A DNA stretch of 64,000 nucleotides from UBA5859 sp041940025 (GCA_041940025.1 JBGTSY010000003.1:1-64000); one strand, 5' to 3'; positions 23,894 to 33,218 are shown, numbered from the stretch's first letter. Numbers and translations: made by a program. The notes: a model not told the origin generated them from the letters alone.

Positions 23894-24700
23894 ATGATGC
23901 CAAAACAGATAGGGTTATATTTTTTATTGTTGTTGCTGACGATCACTCATTCCCACGCGCAAACCGATCTAGATGCGGATACCATTATTCACCAATCTAA
24001 CCTAGCGGGTATGTATGCGGGTGAGGACGGTCGAGCGGAAACGAGAATGACTATCGTCGATAATAAAGGTCGTAAACAGATCCGGCAGTTTGTCATCCTC
24101 CGCCGAGATCGCAAGGATGGAGGCGATCAGGATTTCTTTGTCATTTTCAGTCGTCCTGCAGATGTGCGCAATACGATTTTCTTGGTATCTAAAAAAGTGG
24201 ATTCCGAAGACGATCGGTGGTTGTATTTACCAAATCTCGATCTGGTAAAACGCATTGCCTCGGGGGATAAACGAACCAGTTTTGTTGGCTCTCACTTTTT
24301 TTATGAAGATGTTTCCGGGCGACTTCCAGACGAAGATCATCATCAGCTAATTGAGACCACAGAGACCCATTTCATAATCGACAGTCAACCCATAGACAGG
24401 GATGCGGTAGAGTTCCAATCCTATCGACTCTGGATAAATAAAGAAAATTATCTGCCTGAACGGGCCGACTATTTTGATAAACAAGGAGAAGTCTATCGCC
24501 AAATTGAAGCTTTAAAAATAGAACAGATCCAGGGGTATCCCACTATTACCAAAATGAAGGTGAGCGACTTACGCAGTGGCGGCTCCACGATTAACGAAAT
24601 GCGTTTTATTCAATATGATATTGGATTACCAGAAGAGATATTTTCTGAGCGCTCCTTACGTCACCCTCCTCGTCAGTGGCTAACACGGCCGAAGAAGTAA
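23894..24700 (+). CDS. Outer-membrane lipoprotein-sorting (LolA-like) protein
   Basis: The protein has 268 aa. A signal peptide at ~1-22 (FLLLLLTITHSHA) precedes a LolA-like half-barrel: TRMTIVDNKGRKQIRQF, DRWLYLPNLDLVKRIASGDK and SFVGSHFFYEDVSGR are hallmarks of the group of periplasmic proteins encoded next to MMPL/RND transporters. It probably carries the transporter's hydrophobic substrate across the periplasm. AAAGGAAA lies before tandem ATG codons. The start is 10 bp after the transporter's stop, so it is in the same operon. Confidence 0.85.
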   Translation: MMPKQIGLYFLLLLLTITHSHAQTDLDADTIIHQSNLAGMYAGEDGRAETRMTIVDNKGRKQIRQFVILRRDRKDGGDQDFFVIFSRPADVRNTIFLVSKKVDSEDDRWLYLPNLDLVKRIASGDKRTSFVGSHFFYEDVSGRLPDEDHHQLIETTETHFIIDSQPIDRDAVEFQSYRLWINKENYLPERADYFDKQGEVYRQIEALKIEQIQGYPTITKMKVSDLRSGGSTINEMRFIQYDIGLPEEIFSERSLRHPPRQWLTRPKK

Positions 24701-24704
24701 GCAG

Positions 24705-26003
24705 ATGAAGTCAATAAAATACATCCTGCTGCTTTTCGCATTATTCTCTCTTAGTCCAGTCGCAATAGGCGATGAAGACTGGGGGGAGGATCCCTGGGAA
24801 GAGGATGCATCCTCTTGGTGGTCATACTGGCGCACCACTCTCTCTGTAGGGGCAGGCTCTCGCCTAAAAAACAATCCTGTACTTTCTTCGGATCTCACAC
24901 TGGCTGAATCTCGGGTGCAATTGCAACGAGAAGATACCTTTGCACGTGTCGCCACCCGGCTACAACTGGATGGTGTCATAGACGAAGTGAGCGGCGATCT
25001 CTTCGGTCGGGTGCGTGAACTATCTGTCTCTTTCCCTGTGGGTGACGCCCTCAATATACGCATGGGCCGTCAAATTCTCACTTGGGGAACCGGTGATTTA
25101 CTCTTTATCAATGATCTCTTCTCCAAGGATTGGCGTTCTTTCTTTGGCGGACGTGATTTGAAATATTTGAAGGCGCCTTCGGATGCGATAAAAATCAGTT
25201 ATTTCACATCCTGGGCAAATTTAGACTTGGTCTGGAGCCCACGGTTTGATAGCGATCGATACCTCACTGGGGAGGTTTTTTCATTCTTTTCTCCACTTAC
25301 CGGCGCCCTCTATGGGGCACCGCCCCGTCTACACGCTCATGCGCCGAAACAGGATGAGTGGGCATGGCGACTCAGTGAAGAGTGGCGCAATACTGAGTGG
25401 GCGCTATACGGCTATCGTGGATTTTTTAAACGACCTTTAGGCGTCGCAGCGCAGTCCGTGAATGCCAGCCTAATCCTAGTCCCCTTTTTCCCAAAGCTTT
25501 CAGTCATCGGCGCGAGTGCACGTAGAGCCGTGGCGCAGGGCATCGGTTGGATTGAAGTGGGACGATACCACTCCAGGGAGGATAACTCAGGCAAAGATCC
25601 ACTGATACCCAATAGCCAGGACCGCTTTCTTCTCGGTTACGAACAGGAGCTACTCCCTAAACTCACCAGCAGTGTACAAATTTACTTGGAACACCAGCGT
25701 CAGTATCGCTCGCTAATCAATGGTGCCTTGCAACCACAGTTTGAGCCAGAGGAGTGGCGTCAAGTGGTTACTTTGAGATTAAGCTACCGACTCATGCAGG
25801 AAAAGCTACATCTGCATTGGTTTAGCTTCTATTCTCCCAGTGACAAGGATTATTATCTACTTCCCTCCCTGAACTATCGCTTTAGTGATCAGCTTCAGTT
25901 CGATTCAGGACTGAATCTGTTCGGTGGATCAGATAACCACACTTTTTTTGCTCAGTTAGAAGAGAATAGCAACTTATATGGTCGGGTCACTTGGTACTTT
26001 TAG
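24705..26003 (+). CDS. Outer-membrane beta-barrel protein of the RND operon
   Basis: The protein has 432 aa. A signal peptide (~1-22) is followed by an acidic, Trp-rich stretch and then alternating strands throughout, with MGRQILTWGTGDLLFINDLF in the middle and a terminal aromatic (LYGRVTWYF), as in outer-membrane barrels. The MGRQxxxWG motif is shared with DUF1302-type proteins that accompany LolA-like/RND genes. It begins 4 bp after the LolA-like stop and overlaps the convergent DUF2238 gene by 4 bp at its end. Confidence 0.8.
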   Translation: MKSIKYILLLFALFSLSPVAIGDEDWGEDPWEEDASSWWSYWRTTLSVGAGSRLKNNPVLSSDLTLAESRVQLQREDTFARVATRLQLDGVIDEVSGDLFGRVRELSVSFPVGDALNIRMGRQILTWGTGDLLFINDLFSKDWRSFFGGRDLKYLKAPSDAIKISYFTSWANLDLVWSPRFDSDRYLTGEVFSFFSPLTGALYGAPPRLHAHAPKQDEWAWRLSEEWRNTEWALYGYRGFFKRPLGVAAQSVNASLILVPFFPKLSVIGASARRAVAQGIGWIEVGRYHSREDNSGKDPLIPNSQDRFLLGYEQELLPKLTSSVQIYLEHQRQYRSLINGALQPQFEPEEWRQVVTLRLSYRLMQEKLHLHWFSFYSPSDKDYYLLPSLNYRFSDQLQFDSGLNLFGGSDNHTFFAQLEENSNLYGRVTWYF

Positions 26004-26614
26004 TGTTGATTTAATGTGCTGATTTCCTCTCTGTAGATCAGAGTAAAAAGTGGCAGCACGGCCATTGCGCCCAGGACATCTGCTAACATATCTTTTTGAG
26101 CGTCCCATTGATCCCCCTGCGATCCCAATACCGCTAAACCTGCATCCGGTTGTGCAAAGATAGCGAACACCCATTCAACTATTTCATAGGCGCCAGCGAC
26201 GGTGAAAATGGCAAATATTGAGAACAGATATAAAATGCTTGAGTGGTTCACCCATCTCTTTTTTAACAGTAACTCGGCGATGGGGTATGCATAGAAACCT
26301 ACAGTAAAGTGGGCGATACGATCATAATGATTACGTTCAAATCCGAAAAAATCAGTCACCATATCGAACGGTACTCTGGAAAAAGTGAAATGCCCGCCCA
26401 CTGTGTGCATCACCAGTAGACAAGACATAAAGAAATAGCTTAGCGCTGAGAATTGGTGAATTCTGTGCACAGCCAATATGGAGCCAAAGAGGATCCACAT
26501 TGGTATGTTTTCTGCCCACCAGACCGCTCTATCGTAGGGATCGATTGCACACACCGTGAAGACGGCGAAATATACAGTGATAAAAATTATCAAAGATGGA
26601 TTGTTCATAGACAC
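26000..26614 (-). CDS. DUF2238 (YjdF-family) membrane protein
   Basis: This 204-aa protein has about six membrane helices. MHTVGGHFTFSRVPF, RNHYDRIAHFTVGF and GSQGDQWDAQKDMLADVLGA are diagnostic of DUF2238. The conserved His and Asp residues face what may be a metal or substrate site, but the function is not established. It overlaps the end of the barrel gene on the other strand by 4 bp. Confidence 0.88.
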   Translation of the reverse strand: MSMNNPSLIIFITVYFAVFTVCAIDPYDRAVWWAENIPMWILFGSILAVHRIHQFSALSYFFMSCLLVMHTVGGHFTFSRVPFDMVTDFFGFERNHYDRIAHFTVGFYAYPIAELLLKKRWVNHSSILYLFSIFAIFTVAGAYEIVEWVFAIFAQPDAGLAVLGSQGDQWDAQKDMLADVLGAMAVLPLFTLIYREEISTLNQH

Positions 26615-26817
26615 TCAATAATCACTCACTTTACTCAATGATGAGTTAAATCAATCATCCCAAACAATTCTGCCTTTGTTTGGGAAGGTTTCTATAGATC
26701 GCAGCTGTGATATCACATCAATCGTGAGTTAACTTTTTTGCATTGATTCACTGTTCACTGCACACCAGATAATAAAAAACACACTCAAAACGCTCCAATG
26801 AATAGTTCACTCATGCA

Positions 26818-27355
26818 ATGATTGTTTCTCCTCTAAGCCACTCGAATGCATGTACCTCCCCAGCATGGGCGATTGAACAGACTAGCACTGGCCCTACCGC
26901 TTATCAATCGAGCTGCGCAGGGTGTCATGGGGAAGTCCCGCACAAAGCCGTCATCACATCCAGTGACGCCATCAGAAAGCGCCCCCCATCAGGGGTGGGT
27001 GAAAAAAGGTTATCTCAATGAATTTTTTCAACGACAGGACTCTGTGGTTGCGATTCTAGACTGGGTGAATCAACCCGATGCTATCAAAGCGCGCATACAT
27101 CGCACTGTTATTCGATTCGGTTTAATACCATCACCCGATATTGATGAATACAGCACTCAACTCATTGCTGATTTCATTTTTGATATAGACTGCACTGACC
27201 ACATGGATCATGGCATGTCAATGCAATCAGTCGAAGTGTGGCACACATCTTATGCAGTGGTGCTGTGGGGACCATCGGCACCACTCATCATCGCTCTTCG
27301 CTGCGTGATCGGTATCAAGAGTTTTATTGTTACAATTGACTATTTATTAGAATAA
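26818..27355 (+). pseudogene. Broken exported monohaem cytochrome c gene
   Basis: In one frame (from 26818) a signal-peptide remnant (TSPAWA then IEQTS) leads to YQSSCAGCHGEVPHK, a CxxCH haem site. The downstream half, EFFQRQDSVVAILDWVNQPD then TQLIADFIFDID, is cytochrome-c-like but lies in another frame. The frames join at the A6 run near 27001-27006, so one base is gained there. The natural end is probably near GMSMQ (~27225) and the N-terminal signal is also degenerate. This could be a real pseudogene or a homopolymer sequencing error. Confidence 0.55.
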
Positions 27356-28167
27356 CGGTGGCCACAATTGGGACAAAGATCGCTTTTTTCCCAGCTCTCT
27401 CGAGGCACCGGCGCTTCACATTTTTCACATTGCTTCGTACCAGTTGCGATTAGGCTTTTATCTACGCTGATTCGTTGGTCAAAGATAAAGCACTCCCCCT
27501 GATAGAAATCGTCACCACATTGCTTAAAGTAATTTAATATGCCGCCATCTAATTGATACACCTGTTTAAATCCTTGTGCGACCATAATGGGGGCCGCTTT
27601 TTCACAACGGATCCCGCCAGTACAGAAGGTGACTATCGGCAGCTCTTTGTCCAACCCAGCCGCTTCAACTTTTTCTGGAAATTGACCAAATGTCCTTAAT
27701 CCTAAATCAACTGAATTTTCAAAAGTGCCAAAACCCAACTCAAACTGGTTACGTGTGTCCAAAACTATAAAATCTCGGTTTTCCTCATACCACTGTTTTA
27801 ACTCCTGGGGGGAAATTCGTTGCGCTTGTTTATGAGGCAAGTCTTGAAATTTTTTTCCTACCGCAATGATCTCTTCTTTGACTTTTATCCATAATCGACG
27901 ATAGGGGATCTGCGTCGCAGAGGCGTGTCTAAATTCAATTTCCGAGAATTCTTTTGAAGAATGAAGCGTCTTCAAAAAGGTATCAATGCTTTGTTGCTCA
28001 CCGGCTAAATTGACATTAATACCTTCGGGAGCCAATAAAACCGTTCCCTTTAGCACCAAGTCGTTGCAGATGTGTTGCAATGTTTTTTGCCACTGTTCGA
28101 GTTGATCTAATTGAGTGAATAGATAACCCGAAATGACGTCAATTGGCTTATGATTCTGACTCACCAC
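27340..28167 (-). CDS. trhO: tRNA uridine(34) hydroxylase (rhodanese family)
   Basis: The protein has 275 aa. An N-terminal acylphosphatase-like domain (GTVLLAPEGINVNLAG) leads to a rhodanese domain with the catalytic Cys in FCTGGIRCEKA. The C-terminus carries two CxxC pairs (CEKCEAP, CPNCGH), a zinc ribbon typical of YceA/TrhO. The enzyme makes 5-hydroxyuridine at the wobble base of several tRNAs using oxygen. It is cytoplasmic, and is followed 10 bp upstream on the same strand by tatD. Confidence 0.93.
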   Translation of the reverse strand: MVSQNHKPIDVISGYLFTQLDQLEQWQKTLQHICNDLVLKGTVLLAPEGINVNLAGEQQSIDTFLKTLHSSKEFSEIEFRHASATQIPYRRLWIKVKEEIIAVGKKFQDLPHKQAQRISPQELKQWYEENRDFIVLDTRNQFELGFGTFENSVDLGLRTFGQFPEKVEAAGLDKELPIVTFCTGGIRCEKAAPIMVAQGFKQVYQLDGGILNYFKQCGDDFYQGECFIFDQRISVDKSLIATGTKQCEKCEAPVPRESWEKSDLCPNCGHRYSNK

Positions 28168-28177
28168 GATATTCCTA

Positions 28178-29035
28178 TTAGCTTGCTGTTAACCTAAAAA
28201 AATGACGCGCCACCTCGGTGGTTTGTTTGGCCACCGTATCAGCAGATTTTCCTGTGGCCAGCGCAATGCGATCCACCACGTGCGCCAAATACATCGGTTC
28301 GTTTCGTCGTTCTTTTGGTTTGGGATGCAAATCTCGCGGTAATATATAGGGCGCGTCGGTCTCAACCATTAATCTATCTTCCGGAATGTCCCCAATAAAA
28401 TCCAATAAATGTGTGCCTCTACGCTCATCACAGATCCATCCGGTAATGCCAATGTACAGATCGAGTTCCAGGCATTGCTTTAATTCTGCTTGGCTTCCGG
28501 TAAAACAGTGAAGTACGGCCGGTGGCATAATATCAACAGCACTTTTCAATATATCTATAAAGCGTTGATGTGCCTCCCGACAGTGTAAGAATAGGGGCAT
28601 CTGTAACTCGATGGCCAACTCAAGATGGGCCTCAAAAGATCGCTCCTGCTCCTTAGGGGTCGAATAGTGACGAAAATAATCCAAACCAGTTTCACCCACG
28701 GCCACCACCTGCGGATATGAGAGTAGATCTTTCAGTACACTAATCGTTTGCACATTAAAATCGGCCGCATGGTGGGGGTGGACGCCCGCAGTACTGTAGA
28801 GTGAATGCTCACTTTGTCGCGCCAATTCGGCAGCTTTTTCGCTACTGACTTCCGTACTGCCGGTGATCACCATTTGTGACACACCATGCACTAGCGCACG
28901 ATGAATCACCTGATCTCTATCCGCATCGAAGGAATCGTGTGCTAAATTAACACCTATATCTACTAAAGGCTCTGTAGAGATAGCGTAGGTCACTATATTT
29001 TCCAGATGATTAAAAAATGGAGTGCATGATACCAC
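28178..29035 (-). CDS. tatD: TatD family metal-dependent DNase
   Basis: The protein has 285 aa. The start DIGVNLAHDSF marks TatD itself rather than YcfH/YjjV, which begin DSHCH. STAGVHPHHA, AVGETGLDYF, LPLFLHCREAH-like and VETDAPYI are the metal-binding motifs of the amidohydrolase TIM barrel. It has Mg-dependent 3'-5' exonuclease activity linked to oxidative DNA damage. ATG 29035 gives ~14 extra residues; GTG at 28993 is an alternative start. The gene is divergent from mutH, and the starts overlap only if mutH begins at 29022. Confidence 0.92.
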   Translation of the reverse strand: MVSCTPFFNHLENIVTYAISTEPLVDIGVNLAHDSFDADRDQVIHRALVHGVSQMVITGSTEVSSEKAAELARQSEHSLYSTAGVHPHHAADFNVQTISVLKDLLSYPQVVAVGETGLDYFRHYSTPKEQERSFEAHLELAIELQMPLFLHCREAHQRFIDILKSAVDIMPPAVLHCFTGSQAELKQCLELDLYIGITGWICDERRGTHLLDFIGDIPEDRLMVETDAPYILPRDLHPKPKERRNEPMYLAHVVDRIALATGKSADTVAKQTTEVARHFFRLTAS

Positions 29036-29063
29036 TGCTTACAGGAGGTCTCGATATCCTTCA

Positions 29064-29741
29064 ATGCAAAAATTAGCCCCACCGGAATCTATCGAATCTT
29101 TGCTGCTCCGGGCAAACGCCCTGAGCGGACGCACGCTCGCAGACATCGCTGCAGACTGCCATGCGCCTGTTCCTCACTCACAGAAACAAGCAAAGGGCTG
29201 GATAGGCCAATTATTGGAATCGGCGCTGGGAGCGGACGGCGGCAGTCAGGCCATTCATGATTTCTTGGCATTGAATGTGGAATTGAAGAGTCTTCCCATT
29301 GCCGAAAGCGGATATGCACGAGAATCTACCTACGTGTGCACGGTGCCGCTCACGGATCTAATTAGCTGCTCCTGGCCGGAAAGCTGGATAGCACGTAAAT
29401 TACAACAGGTTCTGTGGATCCCTGTTGAAGCTTTTCGCCACCAGTCAATAGCTGAAAGACGTGTCGGCCAACCGATTTTTTGGCGGCCAAACTCATGGGA
29501 ATCCTCTGCGCTTCAGGCCGATTGGGAAGAACTAGTCGAACTCATTGCACTAGGTGACATCGAAGAACTCAATGGACACTTTGGGCAATATTTGCAGATC
29601 AGACCAAAAGCGGCTCATTCCCGCTCCAGACGCATGAGTATCAGCCACAGTGGGTACAACAGTCTCACCTTACCCCGGGGTTTCTATCTCAGACCTCAAT
29701 TCACTAAGGTCATACTCGACACGTACCTCTATGCACTTTAG
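29064..29741 (+). CDS. mutH: DNA mismatch repair endonuclease MutH
   Basis: The enzyme nicks the unmethylated strand at hemimethylated GATC. I start at ATG 29064 (MQKLAPPESIESLLLRA, 225 aa, family length) rather than the upstream ATG 29022. KGWIGQLLESALGA and VELKSLPI (catalytic Glu and Lys, with the preceding Asp in HDFLALN) are diagnostic, and the C-terminal RPKAAHSRSR and LPRGFYLRPQFT match. Its presence implies Dam methylation and a MutL/MutS system, so a gammaproteobacterium. Confidence 0.94.
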   Translation: MQKLAPPESIESLLLRANALSGRTLADIAADCHAPVPHSQKQAKGWIGQLLESALGADGGSQAIHDFLALNVELKSLPIAESGYARESTYVCTVPLTDLISCSWPESWIARKLQQVLWIPVEAFRHQSIAERRVGQPIFWRPNSWESSALQADWEELVELIALGDIEELNGHFGQYLQIRPKAAHSRSRRMSISHSGYNSLTLPRGFYLRPQFTKVILDTYLYAL

Positions 29742-29817
29742 CCATTAGCCGCATTCAACGAGCGGACAGCTGGCTACCCCAGCCTCAGACGATAATGATC
29801 GCTGATCTCTCCGACGG

Positions 29818-30087
29818 CTAGGCTCCTGCATATTTGTCTTTGACAGACAAGGTATGAAAAATACCAAATATAAAAACTTGCCCTGCGTCTGCTTTCGCCT
29901 GATCTCCCGCATCTTTATGTTTATTAAAAAAGAGCATCGCCTCAAATGCGTGGGTCAAAATCAGTAACACTAAACCAATTTTCAACGGACCAGCCAGCCC
30001 ACCCATTGGCGATACTAAATTGAGAAAAAGAATGACCCATAAACCCAAGGTCGCTATTTTTCCACCGGTTAACATTTGCGGTGACAT
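29818..30087 (-). CDS. DUF1145 (YhhL-like) membrane protein
   Basis: I start at ATG 30087 (MSPQMLTGG, 89 aa) because AAGGAGGAG lies 4-5 bp upstream. There are two to three membrane helices (~8-30, 32-50, 68-82), with the pattern HAFEAMLFF and C-terminal FIFGIFHTLSV seen in DUF1145. The function is unknown. A strong terminator for upstream transcription ends ~90 bp before this gene, so it has its own promoter. Confidence 0.8.
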   Translation of the reverse strand: MSPQMLTGGKIATLGLWVILFLNLVSPMGGLAGPLKIGLVLLILTHAFEAMLFFNKHKDAGDQAKADAGQVFIFGIFHTLSVKDKYAGA

Positions 30088-30178
30088 GCACTCCTCCTTT
30101 GTGGCTGACTCATTGTTATCGGATCGCGTGAATGTCACGCGCGCCTCGTATAGTACGTATGTTGCCAAATAAAGAAAA

Positions 30179-30206
30179 GCCGATGGGGTTGCCCCTCATC
30201 GGCATG
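30179..30206 (-). terminator. Minus-strand rho-independent terminator
   Basis: On the minus strand GCCGATGAGGGG pairs with CCCATCGGC (one bulge) around a short loop, followed by TTTTCTTTATTT. It ends a transcript coming from the right (yjbQ or a small RNA), not the DUF1145 gene. Confidence 0.8.
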
Positions 30207-30686
30207 AATCGAGCACTAAGTTATTATCATTATTCGCACTCTGCTAAAAACAGACGACTGACCTGACTGACTGTGATTTTTCAGATGCAGATTGACCGCC
30301 CGCTTTTCAGCGTCTCTTGTTCAGAAGTTGGCTCCGCGCTCCCAGGCCTAATCTACACCCGCAAGAAGCTTGAAAAGACGCAATACAACTTATTGTTTTA
30401 TATATTATTTTATAAATAGGGTTGTTGTTTACCCCGGTTTGCTATTTGCAAAAGTTCTGCCAAAGGTAGCCAAATCACTCAACTCAATTGTGTAGTCGAG
30501 CAGACCAATGAGTTAAGCAATTGTTTTTGATAAATTATTGGTGCAACCAAATTAGTCGCTTAAAACACTCTTTGTGACTATTTGGGCAATTTTGATTCGC
30601 AGATCAGAGACAATTGGAAAATAACTTGACAGTTAATCGCTTAAATATCGATTTATTCGCTTTAATTGTAAAAAATTTCAACAGAT
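30207..30686. other. Intergenic region, possible minus-strand small RNA
   Basis: No gene is supported in 480 bp. On the minus strand a G+C-rich, foldable segment (about 30240-30390) lies between a very A/T-rich stretch (TATAAAAT-like boxes near 30400) and the terminator at 30179. GCGTCTTTTC and GAGACGC can pair. It may be an sRNA or the long 3' UTR of yjbQ. I match it to no known family. Confidence 0.3.
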
Positions 30687-31078
30687 CTATGAGTATCTTT
30701 CCCCCTGAATTGTCGCAATCAGCGTGCGTGTACCCGCGTTTTCGCGATGCTCTCCTAAATAGATACCTTGCCAAACACCCAAATTAAAACGACCTTCGCA
30801 GATGGGTAGAGTCAACTCGTTGCCCAATAACACTGTTTTAATGTGAGCAGGCATATCGTCGCTTCCCTCGAGCGTGTGTTTAAAATAATCTGAATTTTCT
30901 GGAGCTAGACGATTGATAAACTGCAACAAATCTGCGCGTACGTCGGGATCTGCATTTTCGTTCAAAGACAGAGATGCAGAGGTGTGTTGCAATAAAAGAT
31001 GAACGAGCCCGAGACGAATGTCTTTTAGATCGGGTAGGTTTTGCTCAATTTCCGCCGTCACCAGATGGAATCCTCTGG
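30687..31078 (-). CDS. yjbQ: YjbQ family protein, 5' end lost in assembly gap
   Basis: The frame extends past the first start-like codon to RGFHLVTAEIEQ right up to the N gap, which matches the family N-terminus (G-F-H-x-I/V-T-x-E-I). About the first ten residues are missing. HTSASLSLNENADPDVR, NSDYFKHTLEGSDDMPAHIK and LGVWQGIYLGEHR are diagnostic. The family has weak thiamine-phosphate-synthase-like activity, but its physiological role is unclear. Confidence 0.88.
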
Positions 31079-31088
31079 NNNNNNNNNN
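31079..31088. other. Assembly gap (10 N)
   Basis: The gap removes the start of yjbQ and its promoter; its length is unknown. Confidence 0.95.
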
Positions 31089-31286
31089 TTAACTTCCTTG
31101 TTTTCCAGTGGTTCCGTACATGCCTTTGGATGTGTTTTAGCTTGCATAACCTTAGTTTGGCGGCTTGCTCGTGATAGAGGTGATGATATTGCTTCCCACT
31201 CCACTAAGTCCCCTAGGTTAGACTACTCCTTTGCTGATATTAGGAAATAACAAGCAACTGTTCATCATTTTAAGGAGTCGAACACC

Positions 31287-32066
31287 GTGAAACCCATGTC
31301 TCAAATAAAGCGTCATAAGAATGCGCTTATCCCTACCTTGATTTGTGTCTATTTTAGCCTATTTATCTATGGCTGTAGCACAGTGGATCCCGATCTCGAA
31401 CCTGAGCTTCGCACTGAGTCTAATTCTGGCTGGCTAGACGAAAATGAAACCAACAAAAAGTTACAACTGCAATTGAAAGAACGCAATACGGAAATTCTTG
31501 CCGTTAACTTACGTTGGGGCACTAGAAAATCCATACATGATCGCAACAAATTAAAAAATCAGTTGCAGACAATACGTTCGGAGAAACGGAATGACGAAGG
31601 ATTTTACACCTATGAGCAGGAAATTGAAGGTGCGGCCGACTTTCCCGAGGGAACAATTTTAGATTATCAGTTTGAGGTCACTTATCGACCCCGAGGACAG
31701 CAAAAACAGATGGTGACCCATACTCCATTGAAATCTATCGTGACGTCTGTTCCTGGGGCAAGTATGACCCTAATTCCACAGCAGGTGGAATTGATGGTGG
31801 GTGAAAAAGAACGCCTGGAAATTATGATCCACCCGCCTGTGCAAGCAACCAAAACGGTCAAACTGGAAATACAACCTAAGGGTAAAGTCAAAATTTATGA
31901 CCATGATGGAGATAAAGTGGATAAGGTGGTGTTCGAGGCAGACGACACTTACCATTCCTTAATATTAAAAGGGGCCAAAGGACGTCGAGAAGGATTGCCC
32001 GTCACCATCTCTGCAAGCGCAGTAGGACTGCCTACAGAAGAGATCGAAGTACTGGTGAAAAAGTAA
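31287..32066 (+). CDS. Lipoprotein of unknown function
   Basis: This 259-aa protein has a hydrophobic N-terminus (LIPTLICVYFSLFIYGC) ending in a lipobox-like cysteine at ~30, so it is probably a lipoprotein. The start is GTG 31287 with AAGGAG ~10 bp upstream; ATG 31296 is an alternative. The mature part looks like repeated beta-sandwich segments (EVTYRPRGQ, VKLEIQPKGKVKIYDHDGDK). No family is recognised. It precedes the lipid ABC operon by ~36 bp and may belong to it. Confidence 0.65.
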   Translation: MKPMSQIKRHKNALIPTLICVYFSLFIYGCSTVDPDLEPELRTESNSGWLDENETNKKLQLQLKERNTEILAVNLRWGTRKSIHDRNKLKNQLQTIRSEKRNDEGFYTYEQEIEGAADFPEGTILDYQFEVTYRPRGQQKQMVTHTPLKSIVTSVPGASMTLIPQQVELMVGEKERLEIMIHPPVQATKTVKLEIQPKGKVKIYDHDGDKVDKVVFEADDTYHSLILKGAKGRREGLPVTISASAVGLPTEEIEVLVKK

Positions 32067-32102
32067 GACTCGATTCCACTGTTTTTGGTTCATTCCAAGT
32101 TC

Positions 32103-33218
32103 ATGCACTCGCCACCCACGATTAGGCTTGACGAGCACAAATCGGCGATTGAATGCGCGGGTGCATGGCGCTTGGATGAGCTATCAAGTGTTGAAAACGA
32201 GATAGCTGCTGTCCAGCTTGGTGCCCAGGCATCTTGGTCTATAGACATGACAGATGTGCAGGAATTGGATTTTGCGGGCGCACTGTTGCTCACCCAAATG
32301 TTAGACAAGATCCAATTCAGCGGGCTGGAAGAGATTTCAGGTTTAAGCCTCGAGCATGGCCAGGTACTACAGCTTGTTGCACAACATGCTCGCCGTGAGG
32401 AAACAGCAACAGATCCTGGGGCCACACCATGGTTAGAAAGAGTCGGTCGCAGCACCATCGACCAGGGTAATCAGCTCGTCGATCTATTGGCCTTTGTGGG
32501 TGAGACGTCCCTGACACTACCTAACGTTTTAAAGGCCTGGAAAAAACTACGCATACCCGAAATCACCTCAGCCATTTATCATGGTGGCGTGACCGCTGTT
32601 CCGATTGTCGCATTGTTAACCTTTCTAATGGGTGTGGTGATTGCCTTTCAGGGAGGACGCCCACTAGAGGATTATGGCGTCAATATATTTGTCGTGGATT
32701 TAGTGGTGCTTACCATGTTCCGAGAAATGGCCCCACTGATTACCGCAATTATCGTCGCAGGACGAACGGGATCCGCCTATACCGCGGAAATTGGCACCAT
32801 GATCGTCACCGAGGAAGTAGACGCATTGCGAGCCATGGCTATTAGCCCCATAGAGTTTTTGGTATTACCCAAGTTATGGGCATTGGTTCTGTCTTTACCT
32901 TTGTTAACGCTATTGGCCGATGTGATGGGAGTATTCGGGGGGATCCTAATTTCTCAATTGGCTCTCGGTGTCGACGCAGTGGATTTTATCGAACGCATCC
33001 CCTCGGCCATGGAGCCAAGCTCATTTTGGGTAGGAATCATCAAAGCACCGATTTTTGCGGTATTGATCACCATCATTAGTTGCTACCGAGGCTTTCAAGT
33101 GAAGAGTAGTGCACAGAGCGTCGGCAGAGAAACAACTGTCAGTGTGGTACAAAGTATCTTTGTGGTCATGGTGGCGGATGCGCTGTTTTCTATAGTGTTT
33201 AATGAACTTGATTTATAA
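32103..33218 (+). CDS. MlaE-family permease with N-terminal STAS domain
   Basis: The protein has ~371 aa from ATG 32103. Residues ~5-105 form a STAS domain (WSIDMTDVQELDFAGALLL) and ~150-370 the MlaE/DUF140 permease with MVVGVVIAFQGG-like, AGRTGSAYTAEIGTM and EVDALRAM motifs. It is the inner-membrane permease of an MCE (Mla/PqiB-type) phospholipid transporter. In canonical Mla the STAS protein (MlaB) is separate; here it is fused, as in Rv/YrbE-like and plant TGD1-type relatives. ATPase and MCE genes follow directly. Confidence 0.9.
   Translation: MHSPPTIRLDEHKSAIECAGAWRLDELSSVENEIAAVQLGAQASWSIDMTDVQELDFAGALLLTQMLDKIQFSGLEEISGLSLEHGQVLQLVAQHARREETATDPGATPWLERVGRSTIDQGNQLVDLLAFVGETSLTLPNVLKAWKKLRIPEITSAIYHGGVTAVPIVALLTFLMGVVIAFQGGRPLEDYGVNIFVVDLVVLTMFREMAPLITAIIVAGRTGSAYTAEIGTMIVTEEVDALRAMAISPIEFLVLPKLWALVLSLPLLTLLADVMGVFGGILISQLALGVDAVDFIERIPSAMEPSSFWVGIIKAPIFAVLITIISCYRGFQVKSSAQSVGRETTVSVVQSIFVVMVADALFSIVFNELDL

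Noticed and set aside
26706..26717. CRP site TGTGATATCACA
   Set aside because: The half-sites are separated by 2 bp rather than the 6 bp required by CRP.
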